Source: an uncultured bacterium
Lineage (GTDB): Bacteria > Cyanobacteriota > Vampirovibrionia > Gastranaerophilales > Gastranaerophilaceae
NCBI GenBank assembly: GCA_949297715.1
Contig: CASFTJ010000023.1
Coordinates: 1 to 35,123 of the forward strand
Reading direction: 5' to 3'
Length of the DNA stretch: 35,123 nucleotides
Positions 1 through 7,296 of the stretch are shown piece by piece. The position numbers and the translations under genes are program-made. The stretch's first letter is position 1, and the number at the start of each line of letters is the position of its first letter. The notes under the pieces were generated by a model that searched no databases, had not been told where the DNA came from, and was given only the letters and a program-made list of their open reading frames with translations.

Positions 1-1
1 T

Positions 2-301
2 ATTGCAGGCGATACAATTTGGTGTGAGGAAGTAAAAGATGTCTTAGGCAAATACAAGCCTGAAGTTATAGTAGTAAATGCCTGTGCGGCAACTCTTTTA
101 AACGGAGAACGCATAATTATGAATATTGAAGATGTAAAAAATGTTTTGGATGCCGCACCTGGCGCAAAAGTAATTGCAAGTCATTTAGATACAGTCAGCC
201 ATCTTTCTGTTACAAGGGATGATTTAAAAGAATTTAAAACTAAAAATAATATTGGTAATCTGTTAATCCCTAAAGATGGGGAAATAATTGATTTTACATG
301 A
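2..301 (+). CDS. Metallo-beta-lactamase-fold hydrolase, C-terminal part
   Basis: An open frame enters from the left edge and ends at TGA 299-301, giving about 99 residues. It begins IAGDTIWCEEVKDVL and continues to PEVIVVNACAAT, NVLDAAPGAKVIASHLDTVSH and LTRDDL-like VTRDDLKEF. The GDT aspartate and the late histidine of ASHLDTVSH match the last metal ligands of UlaG-like metallo-beta-lactamase-fold hydrolases, whose C-terminus usually reads like this. The N-terminal HxHxDH half lies outside the window. Substrate cannot be told. Family call is fairly sure from the motifs; function is inference. Confidence 0.7.
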   Translation: MAGDTIWCEEVKDVLGKYKPEVIVVNACAATLLNGERIIMNIEDVKNVLDAAPGAKVIASHLDTVSHLSVTRDDLKEFKTKNNIGNLLIPKDGEIIDFT

Positions 302-500
302 AATAATTAAATTTTTATATTGATATAAGCAAACTTAATTTTTCCGACCCGAAAACGTCCACACTGTAAAAGAACAGACACTTTGATTATCACAGTACAC
401 CTTACCTTTGAAATTTCTCAAAATTCTCTGTCATTTTTCTCTTAAAATTGTCCTGTTCAGGACAGGGAAAAATTGCTGCTATTTTTCTTTCTTTGTAAAA
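302..500. other. Intergenic, 199 bp, with one hairpin
   Basis: Both flanking genes end here (convergent). It contains a perfect inverted repeat, TGTCCT-4 nt-AGGACA, at 449-464. No RNA gene or open frame is visible. Confidence 0.5.
449..464 (-). terminator. Possible terminator of the DUF3089 gene
   Basis: A 6-bp perfect stem with a 4-nt loop, followed on the minus strand by AATTTT. It lies about 37 nt past the stop of the minus-strand gene ending at 501. The U-tract is short, so termination is only probable. Confidence 0.35.
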
Positions 501-1478
501 CTACCTGCTTAAAAATTTATCAATTCTGACTTTTGCATTCTCTCTAAGGTTAAGAAAGTAGAATTGAAAATCCTGCCCGTGGAAAGAACCGCTTCCGAAT
601 AGTTTAGGAAGTTTTATTTCATATTTTGCGGTATCAGCTGTCGAACATATAACAACGCCGAGTTTTTTATTAACCTTTGCATCTGCAATACCGGGAGTTG
701 TTATTTGCAACGTTTGCTCATCCAAACTTCCGAGGTTTTTGTCCGCTTTAACCAATCTTTGTGAGTGCCTCCAGTTTAGCGGATTTATAACCAGTTGATT
801 TTTTGCCTGTAAAACATTTATTCCTGATTTGTCCGGAGCTTGAACATCATAAGAAATTATGACGCCCGTATCATCGGATTTTTTCGCAAATTTTAGATGC
901 GGATTGCTTTTTAAATATTCTTTTGTAACCGGATAGCCTATAACATAAGCTGCAGCCATATTTTTATAATATTCAGGGTGCTTTTTCATATAATCGCTTA
1001 GGACAACAAGCATTACAGCAGAACCCTGAGAATGGCTGACTAATATAAACGGACGGTCTTGATTTAAGTTTTCAAAATAATAGTCCAGAGCTCCATAGAT
1101 ATCAGAAAGCCCCTGAACATTATTCAATGTATCTCTTTGAATTCTCTCATAATTTGAATATTCAAATGCTCTGAAATTATACTGGGTATATAAAGGTGCA
1201 TAAATATCAGCAACGGTATCAAAAGCCTCCGCCTGAAGCTTAAAAACACTCTTTGCAGCTTCTCTCATCTGCTGATTATCAACAGAGCAGAGGTTACTTT
1301 TATCCTCCGTTGTACAGACTGTAGGGTAAATATAAAAAACGTCGGCTGAGTATAAATTTTTTGCAGGTTTTGAAAGCCAGTTGGAAGCATCCGAATAATC
1401 AGTCCTGTGAATTTCTGCGGCAAAAGAATTAACAAAACTGCCAGCAATCAGTAATAAAACAATAAATGTTTTTTTCAT
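501..1478 (-). CDS. Exported alpha/beta-hydrolase, DUF3089 family
   Basis: 325 residues. The N-terminus (MKKTFIVLLLIAGSFVNSFA then AE) is a classic Sec signal peptide, so the product is exported to the periplasm or beyond. The body has the DUF3089 layout: an early strand with VFYIYPTVC, the segment DIYAPLYTQYNFRAF, then RPFILVSHSQGS with the predicted nucleophile Ser150. That is a serine-hydrolase elbow of the SxSxG kind rather than GxSxG. AAYVIGYPV follows. DUF3089 proteins are predicted lipase/esterase-like hydrolases; no substrate is known. It is transcribed with the same polarity as the OmpH and autotransporter genes upstream, with 70 bp to the OmpH stop. Confidence 0.75.
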   Translation of the reverse strand: MKKTFIVLLLIAGSFVNSFAAEIHRTDYSDASNWLSKPAKNLYSADVFYIYPTVCTTEDKSNLCSVDNQQMREAAKSVFKLQAEAFDTVADIYAPLYTQYNFRAFEYSNYERIQRDTLNNVQGLSDIYGALDYYFENLNQDRPFILVSHSQGSAVMLVVLSDYMKKHPEYYKNMAAAYVIGYPVTKEYLKSNPHLKFAKKSDDTGVIISYDVQAPDKSGINVLQAKNQLVINPLNWRHSQRLVKADKNLGSLDEQTLQITTPGIADAKVNKKLGVVICSTADTAKYEIKLPKLFGSGSFHGQDFQFYFLNLRENAKVRIDKFLSR

Positions 1479-1548
1479 AGATTAATTATACAATAAAAAC
1501 TCCGAATAAAATCGGAGCTTTGGCATATCAGTCTGTTTGTATTTATGT

Positions 1549-2016
1549 TTACTTAACAACTTTTGCAATACTAGCAGTAATATCGTCCCCTCCATAAAGG
1601 ACAGAACCTTTAGATAAAACTAAATTATAATTCTGAGCCTTTGCCTCTTGTGCTATTGTTGCGGTTATGCTTTTATCTATTGCTTGCAGTTTTGTTGCAT
1701 AATTTTTCTTTATTGCTTCCTGCTTTTTCGCAAATTCCGCATCATATTTTTTTGCTAATTTTTGTTTATTTTCATCTGTTGATTGTTTTGCAACATCGGT
1801 TCTCGCATTGTTCAGCCATTTTTGCAGTTCCTGTAATTTTGTCTGCTGTTCCTTTTTTAACGCTCGTACCTGAGCGGACTTTGAAACAACAGCGTTTACA
1901 TCTACTACTGCGACCTTGTAATTTGCGGGGATATCAGACATAGCGATGTTGTTGAATCCCATACCAATTGCAAATGCTGCTATGGCGATTGTCAATGTTG
2001 TAATTTGTTTTTTCAT
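1549..2016 (-). CDS. OmpH/Skp-family periplasmic chaperone
   Basis: 155 residues, close to the family length. Residues 1-25 form a signal peptide (MKKQITTLTIAIAAFAIGMG). The mature part starts with YKVAVVDVNAVVSKSAQV, the usual Skp/OmpH first strand. A long Lys/Gln/Ala-rich coiled coil follows (about residues 55-120, the tentacle helices), then a last segment YNLVLSKGSVLYGGDDIT typical of the family's closing strand. Skp-type proteins hold unfolded outer-membrane barrels in the periplasm. That fits its place just downstream of an autotransporter-like barrel gene. A good Shine-Dalgarno, AAGGAG, lies 6 nt before the ATG. Confidence 0.85.
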   Translation of the reverse strand: MKKQITTLTIAIAAFAIGMGFNNIAMSDIPANYKVAVVDVNAVVSKSAQVRALKKEQQTKLQELQKWLNNARTDVAKQSTDENKQKLAKKYDAEFAKKQEAIKKNYATKLQAIDKSITATIAQEAKAQNYNLVLSKGSVLYGGDDITASIAKVVK

Positions 2017-2076
2017 ACTTTTCTCCTTATAACAGGCAAAGGGTTTTTACACCCTTTGCATTTAACCTGTCTTATA

Positions 2077-3648
2077 TTATTTATTACCTTTTAGTGTAAT
2101 TTTCGCTTTAGGAAGTTCCGGTGTTTGATTGGCTTTTTGCTGTTTTTGTTCTGACTTACCTAATGTCCATCTGAACCCTGCCTGCAAACCTACACCGTTT
2201 CTTCCACCATTTGTAATGTATGTCTGGAAGAAACCTGTAAATCTTTCACCCCAGGATTTTCTTACACCAACACCGTATTTAACAAACGGATCGATTGAAA
2301 GGTTCGGAAGTGCAACATTGTTTGCCTGGAAGTGAGTTCTGTCCATAATATTCCAAACAACGCTTACACCCAAATATGGCTGCCATCCGTTTTTAAGGTT
2401 TCCGATGAATTTAATTCCCGGTTCTAACTGGATAGCGTGCAGCGGGTCAGAATCAATACTTACACCTGCTGCGTTTCTATAATCAAAAGTGTTAATGAAT
2501 GAATAAGACATCAATAAGCTAGGCTGAATTATGAATTTGCCGTTTGCTAATTCCCAGTTGTAGCCTGTTTTAGAAGCAACACCGGACATCAACATTGCAA
2601 AATCTTCATGTCCGAACATTGAACTTGCTTCACCTGCACTGGCACCTACGTTTGCGGTTAAACCTGTGAAGAAGTTTCCTTTGTATGCCATACCGACAGC
2701 ACCGAATGTTCCGCCGTTTTGATAGATGCTTACACCGTCATAAGCCTGATGTGAGCCGTTATATCCGCCGTAAACACCCCACATACCGTCCCATCCATGA
2801 CCAAGGTCATAGAGTTCTGATTCTGCACCGAAGAATGAACCGTAAGCAACGTTTGATACTTTTGGCCCGTTATTTAAAGATACGTTTTCAAATGTTGCGT
2901 AAGGTCTGAACCAGCCAGCTTTGTTTTCGTACATTGTAACAGTCGGGTCAAATACGATATCTTTGTTTGTAGTTGCATATCTGTTACGCATTTTCATAGC
3001 CTGACGCTGTTCTTTTGTCATCAGCATATACATATCCATATTACGGAATGCATTGTCGTATGCGTTCAACTGAACAAGATATCCGCCTAATTGTGCTGCT
3101 ACAGGAGCTGCAAAGACTTCAGGGTTAAAGCTGTCATAACCTCCTCCTCCGCCTCCGCCGTACAAGCCGAAGTTCATCATAGCGGTTGCAGGGTCATAAC
3201 TTGCAGAATATTTGTAAATCGGAGAATATGCAATATCTCCGCCTGTGTATTGGATTGCTCCTGCAAGAGCCGATCTTACGGAATCATCCATTCCTGTTCC
3301 AAGAGGTGAAATGGAGAAGGATTTTTCTGTTGTCGGTTCTAATATCAGGATATTAGAGATGTTGATATTATTTCCGTTAGCGTTGAATTTATTAGCGGAA
3401 ATCGTATCAAGCTGGTTTTGTGCAAAGTTACCGTCCAATCTCAAATCAAGGTCTGAATTCAGTGTAAGATTTCCTAGATTAGTGTTCTGGATTGCACCGT
3501 TTTGGAGGCTCAAGGCTCCGCCGTTTGCATAAAGATTAGCAGCACCGGCTATGTTGCGGATCATAGTTTTTTGCAATCTGTGCGATTTCTTTTTTGTAAA
3601 CTTTACTTGGGGGTAAGTTCCGGCTTTAAAAACTTCGTAAAATTTCAT
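2077..3648 (-). CDS. Autotransporter-like beta-barrel protein without a visible signal peptide
   Basis: About 523 residues from the ATG at 3648, which has AAGG 9 nt upstream. An in-frame ATG at 3690 would add 14 residues but has no ribosome site and has a stop two codons before it. The N-terminal third is Asn/Leu-rich with beta-helix-like strands (LYANGGALSLQNGAIQNTNL). A poly-Gly linker (GLYGGGGGGGYDS) follows, then about 300 residues of alternating strands (GWFRPYATFENVSL, GMWGVYGGYNGSHQAYDG, KYGVGVRKSWGERF, GVGLQAGFRWTLG) typical of an autotransporter barrel. A roughly 25-residue basic tail follows the last strand. The passenger is short and the start is K/R-rich without a hydrophobic core, so the gene may be 5'-truncated or use a non-standard export route. 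Confidence 0.7.
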   Translation of the reverse strand: MKFYEVFKAGTYPQVKFTKKKSHRLQKTMIRNIAGAANLYANGGALSLQNGAIQNTNLGNLTLNSDLDLRLDGNFAQNQLDTISANKFNANGNNINISNILILEPTTEKSFSISPLGTGMDDSVRSALAGAIQYTGGDIAYSPIYKYSASYDPATAMMNFGLYGGGGGGGYDSFNPEVFAAPVAAQLGGYLVQLNAYDNAFRNMDMYMLMTKEQRQAMKMRNRYATTNKDIVFDPTVTMYENKAGWFRPYATFENVSLNNGPKVSNVAYGSFFGAESELYDLGHGWDGMWGVYGGYNGSHQAYDGVSIYQNGGTFGAVGMAYKGNFFTGLTANVGASAGEASSMFGHEDFAMLMSGVASKTGYNWELANGKFIIQPSLLMSYSFINTFDYRNAAGVSIDSDPLHAIQLEPGIKFIGNLKNGWQPYLGVSVVWNIMDRTHFQANNVALPNLSIDPFVKYGVGVRKSWGERFTGFFQTYITNGGRNGVGLQAGFRWTLGKSEQKQQKANQTPELPKAKITLKGNK

Positions 3649-3995
3649 TTTTTCTAACCTTCTTTGTAAATCTTTGTAGGATTTCCCCATTTTTTAGTTG
3701 GGGCTTTTATCTCCAAATTAAACTTTTTTGACCTAAAAAGATGTCCTTTTAAAAATCTGTATATTCGGAGTATAAACGTTGTCGTTATGCGGTTTCAAAG
3801 GTGTTTTGACAGCGATTTTTACATGCAGAAGTTCAATAAAAAGTTCAATGCAAATATTGCCTTGAAATCGTTGGGGGATAAAGTTTAGACTGCAATATAT
3901 ATGAATTAAAAAAGGACACCAGTCCTTTTCTTTCGTTTCATCGTACAGTATTTAATCTTGGATTATTGGCTGTTCACAATACTAAATTTCACTAC
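3649..3995. other. Host-prophage boundary region, no gene
   Basis: About 350 bp without a supported gene. It holds one strong hairpin (3910-3929) and then A/T-rich DNA. Leftward is the host barrel gene; rightward the first prophage element starts near 3996. No sequence resembling the phage end at 15295 or the missing 3' half of tRNA-Ser(CGA) was found here, so this left boundary is probably a deletion or rearrangement joint rather than an intact phage end. Confidence 0.4.
3910..3929 (-). terminator. Rho-independent terminator pointing left, orphan
   Basis: Perfect 8-bp stem AAAAGGAC / GTCCTTTT with an ACCA loop. On the minus strand it runs into T7-AATTC, the good terminator polarity. No minus-strand gene lies immediately to its right, so the gene it once served is probably gone. 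Confidence 0.5.
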
Positions 3996-4091
3996 AGATT
4001 TTTTACAAAATCTTTCGTTCAAACCGTATTGTTCACAAGGACGTGCTGGGTCACAAAGTGACACGGCGCACTTGCCAAAATCCGCAAGGAG
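3996..4091 (+). repeat. Prophage intergenic element, copy 0
   Basis: Divergent member of the family seen at 6434, 10401, 11434 and 13052. Order: hairpin AGATTTT-TTAC-AAAATCT (3996-4013), AACCGT (4022-4027), GGACGT (4039-4044), hairpin GTCAC-AAA-GTGAC (4050-4062), then AAGGAG (4086-4091) five bases before the ATG at 4096. Confidence 0.45.
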
Positions 4092-4095
4092 TATT

Positions 4096-4341
4096 ATGGA
4101 TTTTATTACTCAAATTTCCCCATTAATAGAAAACATTGGTTTTCCTGCACTGGTGTTTGCCATCTGGTATATTTATCACCAATCGCAGGTAAAAGCATTT
4201 GAAACAATTATTCAGGACAACTTCGAAATCTTAAAAGACCTGTTGGAAACGAATCAATACCACGCAGCACTTCTTTCAAGAATTGAAAGTAAAATCGACA
4301 ACAACCTCTGGTGTCCGATTTTAAAAAAGGAGGTTCACTAG
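4096..4341 (+). CDS. Small holin-like phage membrane protein
   Basis: 81 residues. The start at 4096 is chosen because AAGGAG sits 4 nt upstream; the open frame extends further 5' but only through the intergenic element. Layout: a short amphipathic start (MDFITQISPLIENIG), one transmembrane helix (FPALVFAIWYIYHQS), then a charged helix to the C-terminus. This is the layout of the BhlA/UviB-type holin-like proteins of phages and bacteriocin loci. It ends exactly one base before the next ATG. Role in lysis or packaging is inference from size, topology and position. Confidence 0.5.
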   Translation: MDFITQISPLIENIGFPALVFAIWYIYHQSQVKAFETIIQDNFEILKDLLETNQYHAALLSRIESKIDNNLWCPILKKEVH

Positions 4342-4584
4342 ATGAATCCTGAAAGATTGCAATTAAAAGGAATGCTCGCAGAAAGCAAAAAAAACTTCCG
4401 TACTTTAGATACGGAAGCTTCGGGACTTGTTATATTAATTCGTGCTCTTTTAAATCCATACGAAGATATTAAAAATCTTGATATGGATAAAGTTCTTGTG
4501 ACTGTAAAAAGATTGAAAGATGTGTCAGAGGAAATGCAGACTCTTGCTGACAAAATTAAAAGATTGGAGTCTGAACTTGAATAA
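4342..4584 (+). CDS. Mu-like phage coiled-coil protein (gp25/26 region)
   Basis: 80 residues, directly abutting the gene before it. AAAGGAGG at its 5' side gives a strong ribosome site. It is a pure alpha-helical, heptad-rich protein: MLAESKKNFRTLDTEASGL, then VILIRALLNPYEDIKNLDMD, then VKRLKDVSEEMQTLADKIKR. Small coiled-coil proteins of this type stand between the lysis genes and the terminase in Mu-like phages. Exact function unknown. It overlaps the following gene by 8 nt. Confidence 0.55.
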   Translation: MNPERLQLKGMLAESKKNFRTLDTEASGLVILIRALLNPYEDIKNLDMDKVLVTVKRLKDVSEEMQTLADKIKRLESELE

Positions 4585-5011
4585 GAAAAAATATTTATAC
4601 AGCGAAGCAGAACGCCTTTATATAAATGAACTGATGACAGTCGAGGAACTTTCAAGACGACTCAATGTCAACAGAAAAACCATAATGGATTGGAAAGAAA
4701 AAGGCGACTGGGAAAAACAACGAAAAGATTTTCTTAGAGCAAAACAATCTTTCCACTGTGAAATGTATGAATTTGCACGAAAACTTTTAAAAAGTATCAA
4801 GGAAGATTTTGAATCAGGTGAGAAAGTTGATACCGGCAGACTTTATGCCTTTAACAAAATTATCCCGATGTTCACTAAAGTCAAAGACTATGAGGACATA
4901 ATTTCTAAGAAGGATAAACCTGCAAAGCCAAAAGGTTTAACCCCTGAACTTATCTCTCAAATTGAAGAAGAAATTCTCGGAATAAAACAACCAGATGCCG
5001 ACCAAGAATAA
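4577..5011 (+). CDS. Terminase small subunit-like DNA-binding protein
   Basis: 144 residues from a TTG start at 4577, chosen because GGAG lies 7 nt upstream and the TTG overlaps the previous stop (translational coupling). The N-terminal segment YINELMTVEELSRRLNVN followed by RKTIMDWKEKGDWEKQR is a clear helix-turn-helix. It resembles Mu gp27/DUF1804 proteins and other small terminases. A helical middle and an acidic end (TPELISQIEEEILGIK) follow. It overlaps the large terminase start by 17 nt, the usual small/large terminase arrangement. Confidence 0.65.
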   Translation: MNKKKYLYSEAERLYINELMTVEELSRRLNVNRKTIMDWKEKGDWEKQRKDFLRAKQSFHCEMYEFARKLLKSIKEDFESGEKVDTGRLYAFNKIIPMFTKVKDYEDIISKKDKPAKPKGLTPELISQIEEEILGIKQPDADQE

Positions 5012-6346
5012 ACCCCCGTTTTTTCTGCCATATCAATTAAGATGGCTGAACGATAATTCAAAAGTAAAAATATGGGAGAAATCCCGAAGAATTGGTGCGA
5101 CCTACGTTCAAAGCTATGAGGATGTAAGAGATTGTGTCAAACGCACTGTTCCTGCGGTGTGGTTTTCATCAGCCGATGAATCAGCCGCTCGTGAGTACAT
5201 TGACTATTGTAAAATATGGGCGAATTTATTTAATGTTGCTGCAAAAGACCTTGGCGAACAGGTCTTGGATAAAGAAAAAGATGTCAAAGCCTACGTTATT
5301 GCTTTTTCAAACGGCACAAAAATTCACGCATTATCTTCAAACCCTAAAGGATTCAGAAGTAAAGGCGGAAAAGTTGTACTTGATGAATTTGCATTTCACA
5401 ACAATCCTGCTGAACTTTGGAAAGCGGCACGACCTTGTATTACTTGGGGATATCCTTTAAGGATTCTTTCAACTCATAACGGTCAAAGCTGTCTTTATTA
5501 CAGATTCTTGGATCAAGTTGAAAAAGGAAAATTAAACTGGTCGCACCACAAAACTCCGATTCAGCTTGCAGTAGATGAAGTTTGATTGATAAAATCTTCG
5601 GCAGACCGACAACACAAGCGGAACGTGAAGAGTGGCTGAATGAAGAGCGAAAAAACTGCTTTGACGATTACACGTGGTTACAAGAATACTGCTGTGTTGC
5701 GATTGACGAAGCGTGTGCATTTCTTCCCTACGATTTGATTTCGACTTGCGAGATGCCGGATGTTTTAAAATCGCTTGATGAGATAAAACATGACCTGTAT
5801 GTCGGAATTGATATAGGGAGAAGAAAAGATTTAACCGTTATCTGGTGCTTGGAACGATTTGAAAATTCAAAATACACAAGAAAAGTTAAAACCTTGGAAA
5901 AAACACCGTTCCATATCCAATACGAAATCATTTCAGAAATTCTGAAACACCCGAAACTCCGCAGATGCTGTATTGACTCAACCGGTATCGGAATGCAGTT
6001 AGCGGAAACCGCTCAAAGAGATTTCGGAAAATACAGAGTTGAAGCTGTAATGTTCACGAATAAATCCAAAGAGGAGATGGCATTTAACCTGCGAACCAAT
6101 TTTGAAGATAAGTCGGTGTTTATTCCCACAGACCACGATATTCGTGAAGATTTACACTCAATAAGAAGAGTTGCAACAAAAGCAGGAAATATCCGCTTTG
6201 ATGCAGATACCGCCGAAGTCAACGGACACGCTGACAGATTTTGGGCATTGGCACTCGCTCTAATAGCTTGTAGCGTACCTTATAGCCCGGTAGAAATTAC
6301 AACAAGAAAAAGATATGAAACACTAAAACTCACAGAAGCCTTTTAA
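4995..6346 (+). pseudogene. Mu gp28-like terminase large subunit, frameshifted
   Basis: Two fragments in different frames together make a full terminase of about 450 residues. The ATPase part (4995-5585) has the deviant Walker A KSRRIGAT near residue 30 and Walker B KVVLDEFAFH. The nuclease part (from about 5582) has DLYVGIDIGRRKDLTVIW and a late TAEVNGHADRFWALALAL. The first frame ends ...LAVDEV-TGA and the second continues LIDKIFGRPTT. Adding one G in GAAG-TTTGATT at about 5580 restores VDEGLIDKIF, the expected family sequence. So this is a 1-nt deletion (or a base-calling error), not a gene boundary. Portal and capsid genes that should follow are absent. Confidence 0.75.
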
Positions 6347-6433
6347 AGGGCTCTAAAGTTTTTTGGATGATAATTTATACCACCCCCAACATAAAAATTC
6401 AATACAGAGCTTTTTGAACACTTTTTGAACAGT
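6347..6433. other. Probable deletion scar between terminase and tail genes
   Basis: Between the terminase stop and the intergenic element only 87 bp remain. In Mu-like phages the portal, protease, capsid, connector, sheath and tube genes lie here. A short open run ending NSIQSFLNTF-stop could be the last codons of a deleted gene, but this cannot be proved. Confidence 0.35.
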
Positions 6434-6569
6434 GCGAGAGCCGTGTGTGAAGACCTAAAAAAATCTTTTTGTTGAAAAAAGATTTTTGAGGTCGTAACCG
6501 TTCGATAGCGACGTAGGATGTTGAGGCTGTTGAACGACCAGTGAAACAGAGCCGAAACACCCACAGGAG
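6434..6569 (+). repeat. Prophage intergenic element, copy 1
   Basis: Starts GCGAGAGCCGTGTGTGAAG. GACCT/AGGTC closes a long A/T hairpin (AAAAATC-TTTTT arms, 6451-6493). Then AACCGT (6496-6501), CGACGTAGG (6509-6517) inside a CGTTC...GAACG stem, further loops, and CACAGGAG (6562-6569) seven bases before a GTG (6576). The same order as copies 3 and 4, but with different hairpin arms. Confidence 0.65.
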
Positions 6570-6575
6570 CAAGGG

Positions 6576-6668
6576 GTGTCAGAAGATAATTTAAATACCA
6601 AAAATTTAGGAGACAAAAATTATGCCAAAAGAATTAACACTACCATCCGGAAAAGTCGCAATTATTGA
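6576..6668 (+). other. Short open frame fed by copy 1's ribosome site
   Basis: GTG at 6576 lies at normal distance from CACAGGAG of copy 1 and opens a 30-codon frame beginning (V/M)SEDNLNTKNLGDKNY, ending TGA. It overlaps the start of gene E in another frame. It is probably the remaining first codons of a deleted or shifted gene, or a leader. No family recognised. Confidence 0.25.
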
Positions 6669-7097
6669 AAAGGGCAAAGGCAAAGATTTATTGCAGGCTC
6701 AAATCAAGGCAAAGACTTCAGATGAAATCCCATACGCTCTTATAGCTGAACTTGTTGAAATTGACTGACAAAAGCTTGTTTATGAAGACATTCTTGAAAT
6801 GGACTTGGAAGACGTATTATCTCTTCAAGGTGAAATTTCGGGAAAGTTAGCAGTGGGGAAAGCGAAAGAGATTCCGGCGAAAACGGAAGAAAAAACAGAG
6901 ATAGTAACCGCTCTGACATCTGCTCTTACCTCCCCGACAGCCAAAGCATAATCCATTTATGCAAGATAACGGGATGGCAGTATTCCGAACTTTGTGAAAT
7001 GTCCATCCCGACACTAACCTACTGGTGCAATCAAGCCATTAAATACACAAATAACCATAATAACGACTTGGAAGGACAATTTAACGTTTTTGCCTGA
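6622..7097 (+). pseudogene. P2 gpE / Mu gp41-like tail assembly chaperone, with E' in the -1 frame
   Basis: ATG at 6622 with TTAGGAG 7 nt upstream. The zero frame (6622-6951, 109 codons) has the tail-chaperone pattern LTLPSGKVAIIEKGKGKDL ... LVYEDILEMDLEDVL, but codon 49 is TGA (6766-6768) in VEID-stop-QKLVYEDIL. The family usually has IDG there, and GGA to TGA is one change. In the -1 frame an overlapping frame open from 6834 ends at 7097 with KITGWQYSELCEMSIPTL and YWCNQAIKY, matching P2 GpE/E' C-termini (HWPPSEL-like). P2 makes E+E' by -1 frameshifting. No canonical heptamer is visible; an A6 run at 6890-6895 is the best candidate site. The order E/E', then tape measure, is as in P2. Confidence 0.65.
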
Positions 7098-7179
7098 AAA
7101 GTAAAACAAACACTAAAATTGTTGTAAGAAAAGTCACTCCGTCAACGTTAATTGTGAGGTTTTGAATAAAAATTTCCAT
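7081..7179 (-). CDS. 32-residue membrane peptide, antisense in the prophage
   Basis: Too short for ordinary gene calling, but it has a near-perfect ribosome site (AAAAAGGAG, 6 nt before ATG at 7179). The product has a short polar start (MEIFIQNLTINVDG), one hydrophobic helix (VTFLTTILVFVLLF) and a basic end RQKR. This is the form of type I toxin peptides and of small holin-like toxins. It is antisense to the end of E' and to the gap before the tape measure gene. No antitoxin RNA was identified. Translation likely; function a guess. Confidence 0.4.
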   Translation of the reverse strand: MEIFIQNLTINVDGVTFLTTILVFVLLFRQKR

Positions 7180-7296
7180 CTGTAATCTCCTTTTTAATTT
7201 AATTTAAAATTTGATCTCAGATAAAAATTTAAAAATTCTTTAAGAAATTCTTTAAGAAAAAACTGATAGAAAATAACAAAGGAATTTTTATATTAA
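7098..7296. other. Gap before the tape measure gene
   Basis: About 200 bp. It holds the 5' part and ribosome site of the antisense membrane peptide, a direct repeat AAATTCTTTAAG (two adjacent copies, about 7233-7256), and AAAGGAA before the tape-measure ATG. No other gene seen. Confidence 0.4.

Noticed and set aside
1641-1943. 100-residue plus-strand frame opposite the OmpH gene
   Set aside because: Shadow of the coiled coil; Leu-rich by antisense of Lys/Gln codons, no start signal.
3958-4341. 127-residue version of the holin-like protein
   Set aside because: The first 46 codons run through the structured intergenic element; the ATG at 4096 has the ribosome site.
5582-6346. Second half of the terminase as a separate gene starting at TTG 5582
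   Set aside because: No ribosome site, and the sequence continues the terminase exactly after restoring one base.
4995-6951. TGA recoding (TGA = Gly or Trp) in this phage
   Set aside because: Only the gpE TGA fits a sense codon. The terminase break is a frameshift, and gpU, gpD and gpW end properly at TGA.
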